Part shown: positions 45,346 through 54,693 of the stretch, in pieces | Layout: the number at the start of each line of letters is the position of its first letter | Position numbering within the stretch: the first letter of the stretch is position 1 | Assembly: GCA_003971905.1 (NCBI GenBank) | Contig: RSEE01000004.1 | Location: 868,001 to 932,000, forward strand | Length of the DNA stretch: 64,000 bases | Direction: 5' to 3' | Origin: Moniliella sp. 'wahieum' | Lineage: Eukaryota; Basidiomycota; Moniliellomycetes; Moniliellales; Moniliellaceae | Made by a program: the position numbers and the translations under genes | The notes under the pieces: model-generated | What the model saw: the letters and a program-made list of their open reading frames with translations, nothing else | Told to the model about the DNA's origin: nothing | The model's database searches: none

Positions 45346-46755
45346 CGGTCCGCGACGGTCTTTTGTGGCACGGAAACCAGGTCTACGTCCCCGGCGACCG
45401 GCCGATCCGCGCTGCCATTCTCCACCAAGCCCACGACTCGGCATTGGCGGGCCATGAAGGGCGCGACAAGACGTTGGCCCGTGTCCGCGCTCAATATTGG
45501 TGGCCCCGCCTGTCAGCCGACGTGTGGGCCTACGTGCGCTCGTGCGACCGCTGCCAACGGACCAAAGCGCCTTGCCACCAACCCGCCGGACCCCTTCAGC
45601 CCCTTTCCCCTCCCCAAGGCCCGTGGACCCACTTGACGATGGACCACATTACCCAGCTTCCCCGATCCAATGGTTACGACGCGATTCTGGTGGTGGTGGA
45701 TCGTTGTACAAAATGGGCCACTTCATTCCCGCCCACACGACGGACACTGCGCCCCAGCTCGCACGCCAGTTTGTACACCATGTCTTTCGCTACCATGGCC
45801 TTCCCCGGGATCTGGTGAGTGATCGGGGACCGACCTTCACAAGCCACTTCTGGCAAGCCTTGTGTGCCGACTTGGGCATCAAGTCGAGCCTCAGCACCGC
45901 GTCCCACCCCCAGACGGACGGCCAGACTGAGCGACTCAACCAGATCCTCGAACAGTACCTCCGCTGCTACCTCGACGAGCAGCAGTCCAACTGGTTCGAC
46001 CTCCTCCCCACGGCCGAATTCGCCTACAACTCGTCCTCCCACTCGAGCACCCACCAGTCCCCCTTTGTCCTCACCTATGGTTACTCTCCCCGGGGGAGTT
46101 GGAGCCCTCCACTTCGCCCGTGCCCGATGCTGCGTCATATTGGAGGACTTGCGCTCGGCCCAGGCGGTGGCCCGCCGCACGCTCGCCGCGGCCCAAGACC
46201 GCTACAAGCATTATGCCGATCAGCAGCGCACCGAGGCGGCTTCCTTCACTGCTGGCCAGCCTGTCTTGGTCCGTCGGGACGGCTATGTGGCCAGCCAGCG
46301 GCCTTCGGACGGCCTCGACTATCGCTACCTCGGCCCCTTTCCCATTGTCCGCGCCGTGGGCCGCGCCGCATACCAGGTCCGCCTCCCCGACTACTACACC
46401 TCCATGACGTGTTCCATGTGTCCCGCTTGCGAGCCTACACCCCTGGTGACGTGGTCCCTGCCCGCTTGATTGAGCCCCCGCCTCCTCTCCCCGAGTATGC
46501 TGATGATGGTGCGGTTCATCACGAGGTTGAACATGTCCTCGACTCTCGCCGCAAGGTCGTGGTGGCCGCATTGAGTACTTTGTTCACTTCCGGGGCTATC
46601 CTGTCCACGAGCGGGAGTGGGTACCCGCTGCGGACATGTCTCATGACGCCGAGCCAGTGGTCCGTTTCCACGCCCTCTACCCCGATAAGCCTGTCTCCCA
46701 TGCCCGCCGACTCGCCCTCTCTCGCCTCCGTCGCCGCCCGGGAGATGAGGTCTGA
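45346..46755 (+). pseudogene. integrase and chromodomain of the chromovirus, several frame steps
   Basis: Integrase starts LTVRDGLLWHGNQVYVPGD. The zinc region is [20 protein letters not shown] followed by SCDRCQRTK. The catalytic triad is in [10 protein letters not shown] (Asp), [14 protein letters not shown] (Asp) and [19 protein letters not shown] (Glu). The C-terminal part has [16 protein letters not shown] and [14 protein letters not shown] chromodomain follows: [12 protein letters not shown], then after a one-base step [20 protein letters not shown], ending RRRPGDEV with TGA at 46753-46755, nine bases before the LTR. Steps near 45710, 46100, 46410 and 46560 break the frame as written. 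The chromodomain identifies the element as a chromovirus. Confidence 0.85.
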
Positions 46756-46764
46756 AAGGGGCAA

Positions 46765-46944
46765 TGTCATAGTTTGGCTGATCTCGCTCCCATTTCCAAT
46801 TTCTTCGTCTCGAGCGTCTCGCTCCTTCCCTGTTCCTTCCACTTCGCACCATGTCCTCTGTTCTTGCTTCTTCCCACGAACGATTGCTACACCCCTTGGC
46901 CTAGTCCGATCCTGGTCTCCCTCGCCTTAGCCCCGACTGTGACA
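46765..46944 (+). repeat. 3' LTR of the chromovirus
   Basis: Differs from the 5' LTR by a few one-base C-run differences only. Confidence 0.93.
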
Positions 46945-47125
46945 ACGAATATCATTGCCTCCTGTGACTTGCCTTTCATAAAACCAACACTGTCGAGTTG
47001 GGATAGCCACCATTGAAGCAGGTCGGTGCGATGAATCTCCTGTGTTGCTAATTACGACGAGTTAGGGATCCTGGGGCCTTACAATGGATGCGTGACGGCA
47101 GGGAGATGAAAAAGTGAAAAAGATG

Positions 47126-47231
47126 TGCACTCGCCGGGATTCGAACCCGGGCAACAACTTTTGTTAGCTCACTGTGATGGAACCCCAAATGGAATGGGAA
47201 AGTTGCATCTTAACCACTTGATCACGAGTGC
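47126..47231 (-). tRNA. tRNA-Gly(CCC) with a 34-nt intron
   Basis: Minus strand. The acceptor stem GCACTCG/CGAGTGC is perfect; the D arm is ATC-AAGTGGTTAA-GAT; the anticodon stem is CAACT/AGTTG with loop TT-CCC-A. A 34-nt intron follows position 37, and the last loop base A comes before the 3' stem strand. The T arm CCGGG-TTCGAAT-CCCGG is perfect and contains a consensus B box GGTTCGAATCC. The mature length is 72 nt with a 4-nt variable loop. The intron contains TTTGGGG, which can pair with the anticodon CCC as in normal pre-tRNA introns. Discriminator A. Confidence 0.85.
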
Positions 47232-47382
47232 GCTGGGCCTCAGTCTCTCTGCCTAGTTTTTGTGTCGCGTTGCCGATGGCAATTACGTAACTTGTTCTGT
47301 TGCCTTTCGGTTTCCTCTTTTCATTTGGTAGAACGCTGATTCCACTGCCGCCACCTACCCCCATCGCCCCTCCCAATTCGCC

Positions 47383-48935
47383 ATGGCGGACACGTCTTTA
47401 CTGGAGGTTGCACGTGCGACGCACGAGGAGATTGAGCGATGCGAGCAGGCTATCGTCGACATCCTCTCTCTGCACCCTCCTCTCCGTTGGGCCCGTCTCG
47501 CTCTTGGCTCACAAGCTGGCTCTCGAGCGCGATCACACCATCTCCCACTTGCTCGACCGTCTGGTCCAACGCAAAGCCCAGTTGCGTGAATTCTATGCTG
47601 ACGAGCCCGAGCGCGCACAGGAGTTGTCCCAGCTTCAGAGTGAGGACGAGTTCCACAAACGTCTGGCCAAGCTGCAAGAGTTCCACGCCAAGTACCCAAG
47701 CCGCGCCAGAGGCCATCCAGCTTGACCCCACTGCCCTGGAGGCCGGAGATGTGGACCGGCTCTTCTCGGGGGAAGAGATGGTGGGCAAGTATGTTGACCT
47801 GGTACTGCAGCATGAACTTTTCACCAATTTGAAGGGGGTGCGCAAGGTGCCGTATGTGACGTATCTGGGACAGTTTGACCAGCTTGCCGAGCCGACGGTG
47901 CCGACGCAGACCAAGAAGACCGAGGCGTACCGGAAATACCTCACCAGTCTGCGGGACTACCTCAACTCATTCCTGCGCAAAACGCGGCCGCTCTCGGATG
48001 TGGATGCAATTGAACGCGAGGCGGAAGCGCGCTTTGCTCCCCAGTGGGACGCAGGCCAGGTCGAAGGATGGAGCAAGTTTGGTCCCGTCTCCTCGTCCGG
48101 GCAGGCGGGGGGGGAGGGGATTTGGTGCGCTGCATGCCGCAAGATGTACGCCAAACAGACAGTGTACGACGCTCACCTCAACTCCCCCAAACACCACAAG
48201 GCGGTTGCCAGGTTAGCCCAGTCCGCCACAGACGATGCCAGCGTCCAGGAAGCAAAAGGCGGGGACAAATGGCGTCATGTGGCGTTGCTGGAGCAGTATG
48301 TGGGGGCCTATGCTCACGCCCTCGAGGATGTGCGGCAAGAGACCCGGTCAAACATTGAGCGTCGCGCGGCGCTCACCGAGCGGGAGCGTGAAGCCGAAGC
48401 AGAGGCGGCCGAGGCTGCGCTGCATGCTACGGGGGAGGAAGCAGAAGAGGCTGTGCGGGAGGATGATCCTGAGGAACGGCTGTACAATCCTCTGCGTCTT
48501 CCTTTGGCTTGGGACGGCAAACCGATCCCCTACTGGCTGTACAAGTTGCACGGACTCGGGGTCGAGTTCAAATGCCAGATCTGCTCAGATTATGTTTATC
48601 AAGGCCGACGGGCATTTGAGCGGCACTTTCAAGAGGCACGCCATGCGTTTGGCATGCGTGCGCTCGGCCTTCCTAACACCAAGCATTTCTTTGAGATCAC
48701 CGAAATTGCGGACGCGCTAGCTTGTACGTCCCCATTCCCCTCACTCACCATGATGATGCTAAGGATACTAACATGAATGCAGTGTCTGAGAAATTGAAGA
48801 AGCAGGGTCGCGAGCTGGCCGAGGAACACAACGAAGCAGAAGAGGTGGAGGACGAGGAAGGCAACGCCTACTCCCGCAAAACATGGGATGATGAAGCGCC
48901 AAGGACTGGTCGAACTGCATTGCAAATTCAAGTGA
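47383..48935 (+). CDS. PRP9: splicing factor SF3a subunit 3 (SF3a60/Prp9)
   Basis: U2 snRNP component of the SF3a complex, needed for prespliceosome assembly. The start MADTSLLEVARATHEEIERC matches the family N-terminus. LALERDHTISHLLDRLVQRK and DEFHKRLAKLQEFHAKYPSR follow, then YVTYLGQFDQL. There are two matrin-type C2H2 fingers: WCAACRKMYAKQTVYDAHLN...H, and FKCQICSDYVYQGRRAFERH with the strongly conserved lead-in PLAWDGKPIPYWLYKLHGLG. A 59-nt intron (48724-48782) has a perfect TACTAAC branch site. The C-terminus EEGNAYSRKTWDD continues after a one-base step near 48888 as MKRQGLVELHCKFK, ending at 48935. Other steps are near 47490 and 47700. Length and domain order are normal. Confidence 0.93.
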
Positions 48936-51764
48936 TCCCCACATATGGGAGGTGATGGGCTGTACTATTGCAGAACGTTCAACGTATATTCAAGGGAAGA
49001 TGGGAAGCTCAGACGGTGAAAGAGGCAATCCCAGATACCAGCATCATGAGAGGAACACGAGACTAACGCGCCAAGGCCGCAACAACACAGCCAGTAGTGG
49101 ATTCGTAGTCACTGCACTCCCTCCTATTCATTCGTTGATCAACTCCGAGTCTGGAAGGGGACAAGGGGCCCGAGCCAGGCATGACTACCAAGGTGGAAGC
49201 AGAGTCTGATGCGGCCTTGGATGCCGGAATAGGCACAGTGGCAGGGTGAAGCGTATGGCTAGGGCGGCTGGAAGCGTGAATGAGAAAGTAACAAAAGGCT
49301 TGGAAAGGAACAGGAGCACCAGAGACGCCAGAAAACTGTAGCAGGTGGTGAAGCACGAAGCATTGCGCCCGTTGCACCCAAACCATTCAAACCGGAGCGA
49401 CAGGGCCCACACATGAAGAGCATCACATGGAGCTCGAACCAGTCCGCACGATGTAGTCGCACTCCTCGCCAGCGATGCACGGGTTATGGCCAAATCAACG
49501 TAGGGAAAAGTGTGCGCCTTCCGTTGCGGGAAGACGACAAGCGCAGGAGGGACATACGTTCGGTGGTTGGACATGCACAGAAACAGCGTGCGCGCCATGC
49601 ATTCGTACTATCAATTCGATGTGTTCTCAATGAGCAGACTCATGTCGGGTCACAAGTAGAGAGTGGCATCGCAGAAAACGGTGCTACAGCCCCATTGATC
49701 TGCACCTCATTTGCGCCGCTTCTCTCTGTTCAGATCCCCTTCACTTTCTCCGGCTTAAGCCTACCGGCTTACCCCTCCCCCATCCGACGCCACCACCTGG
49801 CACTCGCCACACCGAAGAGTAAACAACTCATTTGGGACGAGAAGGCTGAGCTGGCCGCAGCGCATTTCCACATAGCATGTGATGGGCATCGTCATTACTA
49901 GCTGCCCTCCCTCCTTTTGGTCCCAAGCAATAGGCGCACGTCGTTGGATCGCCAGGACAGACAGTGAGAAAACCTCGCGTTTTGCTACTGATCTTCTCAT
50001 CAGTCTTCTTCAGCCCGCCCTGTTAAGATGCAAGATGAGTCTCATTCCTGTCCCCCTTTTATGCGAGGCCACACGCAAGTTGCCGCCTCGGTCGCGGGCC
50101 GACTGATGGCATCGGGGGAAGATGTGCGTGATGTGAGGTCCAAGAGTCCCGTTTCCATTCTCATTCCCTCTCTTCCTTTCTCGCCTTCCACACACAGCTG
50201 AAACCTTGGACCGCGGGCCGTTTGCAGGATGCCCTACGACGGATAGGGGGGGGGAATTGGACTCGGGCCTCGGGTCAAAGGGTGGCTAGTATGCTTCTCT
50301 GATGGAAGGGTTTGGGAAACGCTTAGTACGCGGGACAGAATTTCAAACGCGGATGTGCGGCGCGTGAAGAAGATTGACGAGAACGAACAACCAAAGAGAA
50401 GTGAGAGTGGGAGCGCGAGAAGAAATGGCTGCCAGATTGCGACGTCAGACCTTGGGGGTGTCAGGATCTCAGGCTATCGTGGTGCGGGTGATGTGGGCGA
50501 GGACAGGCGTCGCTCAAGACAGCCGCGCTGGGCGGGGCAGATGGTGTGCATGTGACACCTTGGGCTGGAAGGATGCCATGTCCAGCTGTTGCATGGTGTC
50601 GAGCCGAGGCATTGTGCAATGGCATGCGACATGTGAATGTGAGCCTGATTATTGCCTCATCGAGGCCGAGTGGGCCGCCTGGCGGCTGAGCCGCAGCGCT
50701 CCGCCTGAGCGCTTATCCGGGCCTCTCGATCGCTTCGATCCTCAGCGATGCATGATCCGTGCCGGAGAGGGGAATGAACAGTTGAAACAGCAGGCGGGGG
50801 GGGCCTCGGGCGCTGGATTCGCGATTACGTACGGGTGGTGATAGGGCGTGGGTACCTGCATGCCGCCCCGGCCGGCCCGCACGTGCGTCTGGTCGGGGCA
50901 CTGGCCCGCAGGGGGCGGCGGGTGCGGTGGGCGGCGGTGGGTGCCTGGGGTGGTGCCTGGCGCGGGCATTGTGTCTGCAGGCGGGGGTGGGTTTGGCGTT
51001 TCGTTTGTTGTGCAGAGCAGTGCCTGCGCGTGCGTTCGTGCAGCGCTGGCCCCGGGGTCACATACCGGCCGCTTCGTGGGCGGGCGCCGAGCGCTGAGCA
51101 GCTGCGCTGACTTGCCTGTGCGGCAGGCGGGACGCCCTGGTGGGGTGCTCCACACTGCCGCCCCATGCGTGCTTGAGCCCGCGGGGTGCAGCTGGCGGCG
51201 CTGTGCGCACTGCTCGCTCCCCCGATTGCAAACCACAGTGTGCTGCCCTGTGCTGCCCGGCGCCGCCCCTCGGCTGCCTGGCCCTGCCCGGCACGGAAGG
51301 AGCGCTCTTGTGCCAGGGTGCCCGCACGGGGGCTGTGCAGCCGCCGTCGTTGGGGGGCAGCCGACTGCCCAGGGCTGGTTGAGTCTCGAGTAGCGACTTG
51401 CCCCACCGGGCCTCCGGGAAGGAAGCAGACAAGGCATCGCCCGCTGCCGTTTCCTTTTTTTTCTCCCCCCTCGCCACCACCTGTCGCCCACCCATCCCCC
51501 CCACCTTTCTTCTTCTTGTCTTCACCTCGTCGGATCCTTGATCAGTGTAGCTGGACTACACCTCGCCCGCACGTCTTTTCATCTCGTATGTTGTGTCCTC
51601 TCGGCGCTCAGCCGGCTCAGTGCTCCCAAGTGTTTGAGACGCCCTCCCCCTCAGTCTTCGTATCCGCCCGCCCCCGTTGTCTCCTTTCCCCTTCGTCCAG
51701 CCGTCATTTCCCCATCATCTTTTACTGTGCTCACCTCCCTCTTCGCCACTCACGTCCATCCGTC
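48936..51764. other. long intergenic region; GC-rich part and CT-rich leader upstream of the bZIP gene
   Basis: About 2.8 kb. Open frames exist on both strands, notably the GC-rich 50820-51420 interval, but none shows a domain, a clean start or strand-specific composition, so I call no gene. GCTGAGC/CGCTCCGCCTGAGCGC words lie at 50686-50712. Bases 51440-51535 are a CT-rich tract, the likely promoter/leader of the bZIP gene. Confidence 0.4.
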
Positions 51765-52740
51765 ATGTCCCTCATCACGTCCCCCTCGCGGCGCCGGCCG
51801 CGAGCCGCTCCGCGTCGCCTGCTTCCAGCATCTCCCCCACATCCCCGACCGCCATCAAGCGCGAGCTCGATAACGACGTTACTTCCCAGGCCAACCTGAC
51901 GCCGTCCAACAAGCGGACGAAGCCGATGAGCGCCGAGCGCATTGCCCGTCTCGAAGCGCGGCAGGCGCGCAACCGTGCTTCGGCCCAGGCCAGCCGGGAC
52001 AAGAAGAAGGCCTTTTTCAACCGGATTGAGGTTGAACATCGCATGCTTTCGCAAGAGAACAATTGGCTGAAACAGCAGAACCAGCACACTCTACTCGGCC
52101 GTGATGGACTTTGAGAAGCGCCTCCAGATGGCCGAGGGGGTGATTGATGTGCTGACGAACCAGACCAACAAGACGCAAGGCATGACCTTGGCTCAGGCTC
52201 AGGATCTCGCCCGGTCGCATTTGCCTCCAGCCAGCCCGGAGGCCAATTCTCCCCCCGCGTCGAGCCTGGCCCACGCACCCGCTTCGTCCCGTGCCTTCCT
52301 CCGTCACTGGGGTCGTTGCCGGCTCAGGGTCCACTTTCGGGTGCTGGCCCTCTGCTCACTCCGCCCTCGATCCCGGGAGTGAACCAGTACTCGGCGTTGG
52401 CTACTGGCTTCCCCTTCCCATCCGCTGTGCCCACCAGTGTAGCTCCGAAGGAACTTTCCACCCTCTCGCCTTCCAACCTGTCGCCCACTCAGTCCATGTC
52501 CGCCGCGCCCGCTCAACTCGTCACCGGCTCCATCTCTTCCTCCTCCATCTCTTCCTTGGGCGAGCAGACGGTCGTGGGCGATTGGGACTTCCCTCGTCGG
52601 AAAAGAAAGAAGGTGCCGAGAATCTGCTGGAGCAAGACACGGCGTCCCCTGCGTCGCTCGGCACGGGGTTTACCGTGTCGATGCGCAAGTTTCCCTTTGA
52701 GCCCGCCTTTGGTGCGCCTCTTGCGGCAGCCCTAGAGTAA
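51765..52740 (+). CDS. bZIP transcription factor
   Basis: Nuclear DNA-binding protein. From MSLITSP, after a one-base step in a C-run near 51785, it reads an S/A-rich segment and IKRELDNDVTSQANLTPSNK. The basic region is RLEARQARNRASAQASRDKK with the bZIP N-x7-R core (NRASAQASR), followed by a zipper-like helix FFNRIEVEHRMLSQENNWLK. Another step near 52088 leads to a second helical part STLYSAVMDFEKRLQMAEGV and an S/P-rich tail with VNQYSALATGFPFPSA and SLGEQTVVGDWD. The C-terminus MRKFPFEPAFGAPLAAALE ends at the TAA of 52738-52740. It is about 310 residues. The exact subfamily is unclear. Confidence 0.8.
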
Positions 52741-54693
52741 TGGGTGTGTTACTTTTGTGGCACTCTTTCCCCCCACTTCCTGTGCGCCGGCCGCATGCCA
52801 CCCTCCCCCCCCACCCCTGCTTGCCCCTGCGCACCCTCTATTTTTCCCTCTCTCCCTTTGGCTCCGCTGGCCGGATTAATGCGTTTGCCGTCATGTGGTT
52901 GTGTTCCTGCTGATTTGTTGCCTGGTTTTGGCCCTAATGCGTGGAGGATGTGTTGCCCAACCCTTGAGCTGTGATCGAGATGAACGATGTTTTGTTGTAT
53001 ATACATGTTCATTTGGGCTATTATGAGTGAGGACGAGATCTACAGAGAGAGAGAAGATGATGGGTCGATTCCAAGAGAGGAGCCCGCGCGAGGCAGAACA
53101 TAGAGAGTCGGACAGAACAGCACCAGGTGTGATGGAAGGTTGAAGGTTGAACGCACGTGGGAGGCAATGACCTGATGGAGAAATGGAGCAGTTCCGTACC
53201 CCAAATAGAGCGAATCGGAGCTGCTACACTGAGCCTGGGGGCACTGGGCTGGGCCGTGGAGATTGAACCTACAAACATGGTCCGAACGGGGACGGGCCTC
53301 TTGCATCCATGCGATTGATGCTCTATGTGCCACGGGGACACCGAACGCAAGCCAAGACCCACATGCGAACGGACTCATAGCGAGCCCGCAAGAGGGGGAG
53401 AGTGATACCTTTTAAGCCCTGTTTTGCTCATGTGCTTATGGTTGAAAGAAGGGCTGGAGGGGGGACTGTACTATTCGTCCGTACTCGACTCCGTATTATA
53501 GAGAGAGGTAAACAACCCACTCTGCCTCTCCTGCTTCGGATGCCCACTTGCGCCACGAAACGCGCCTGCAGGTCCTTATGCGTAGACCGTCCGAATCCCG
53601 TTCTGGGATGTGAGGCGAATGACGTGAATGACGGACCGGCAAGCGAGGTGGATTTCTGCGATTTAGATGAGGACGAGAGACGAGAACCAAACGGCGCCAC
53701 TCACTCCCACGTGCGGACTTGGACGCACCAGCGGAATGCAGTGGGAAAGGACTGCCCAGGGCGTCTTTGGCCGTATGACAGCGACGATAGATGACCAACC
53801 TATGACACGTGAGATGTGAGATGTGAGATGCCAATGATTAGTGAGCTCGATGAGCGTTCGCTCAGCCACGCATCTCCGGCCACTGTGCAGGGACATGTTG
53901 AAAGCGGTTGTGGGTTGCTCCTATTGTGTTGTCACTAGTCACTACCATGGTCAACTGCCCTTACGAGCAGGCGCACAGATGGCCAGGTAGGGAGAGGGTG
54001 TGGGGGGGACATTGCATGCAGTGATGGCAGCAAGCGTGGCATCCGTTTCTTTCTGGCCGCCGAGCCGGTGTGGATGCGGGTGGGGTGGCGACGTTGGCGA
54101 CGCTGGAGATGGACATGTGGACAGGGCGGAGGGCTGCTGCTCCCGGGAGCGAACAGTGGGGAGGCCGGGGTAGGGTTAGCGGATCGCCCATGGGATCTGG
54201 ACATTACCATGACATGCATGACATGCATGCCGCACTGGATGCTGGCGGGAGGTGCGACGTGGAAGGCTGCGCTGGACGTGGCACGAGGCCAGGCAGGCCA
54301 GGCGCTGCGCTGTGGATTGCAGAGCGCGGCGCCGGCCGGCGCCAGAGCGCGTGACACGGCTGCCGTGCGTGGCCGTGCGGGGCGACGGCTGGTGCCGACG
54401 GCCGGCGCAGCGGTGCAGCACACGTGATGGCTGGCAGGGCGGGCGTGTCACATGCACGTCACAGCGCACGGCGCCAGTTGCGCGCCGCCGCATCGGCTGC
54501 TGGTGGGACGGGGTGCGGGATGCTCCGATCAGCGGTCGGCCCCACTGGCTGGGCTGTCTGCTGTCTGCTGTCTGCTGCGCGCCTGCTCGCCTGCTCGCCT
54601 GCTCTGGCCTGGCCGGTGGGCTCGCGGTGCTGCTGGCCTTCGCCCCGCTGCGGTCCAGCGTCCCCACCATCCGCCTGCTCCTTCTCGCCTCAC
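52741..54693. other. intergenic region; one tRNA-like segment
   Basis: About 1.95 kb with no supported gene. The minus strand at about 53250-53335 contains TGGCACATAGAGCATC and TAGGTTCAATCTCCAC, resembling Pol III A and B boxes, but no acceptor stem pairs. GTGAGATGTGAGATGTGAGATG repeats lie at 53810-53830, and a CATGACATGCATGACATGCATG palindromic run at 54208-54230. Confidence 0.4.

Larger units (their letters stand above)
43279..46944 (+). mobile_element. Ty3/gypsy chromovirus, internally deleted (no PR-RT-RNase H)
   Basis: 3,666 bp with LTRs of 179 and 180 bp (43279-43457 and 46765-46944) starting TGTCATAG and ending TGTGACA. A perfect 5-bp target duplication ACGAA flanks it (43274-43278 and 46945-46949). 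Coding content is gag, then integrase, then a chromodomain. The roughly 2.5-3 kb expected for protease, reverse transcriptase and RNase H is absent. The polypurine tract AAGGGGCAA (46756-46764) abuts the 3' LTR. The near-identical LTRs and target duplication show that it inserted as an LTR element; whether the deletion predates insertion cannot be told from one copy. Confidence 0.92.

Noticed and set aside
49185-49901. Overlapping open frames (138 and 162 codons) after the SF3a60 gene
   Set aside because: I checked for a DHHC palmitoyltransferase-like pattern because of Cys and hydrophobic stretches; no DHHC core or CxxC spacing is present.
50742-51525. Long open frames on both strands in GC-rich DNA
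   Set aside because: Open in several frames on both strands with Cys/Gly/Arg-rich shadow composition, no domain and no family-like start; expected in GC-rich DNA with few stop codons.
52068-52105. HAC1/XBP1-type unconventional intron in the bZIP gene
   Set aside because: CAGCAG and CGGCCG (CNGCNG-like) flank the frame change, but removing the 23 bases between them creates an immediate stop, and no second stem-loop is evident; a one-base indel explains the frame step.
53250-53335. Second tRNA (minus strand, CAT in an anticodon-like position)
   Set aside because: A- and B-box-like words are present, but the T stem has a mismatch and the acceptor strands do not pair.
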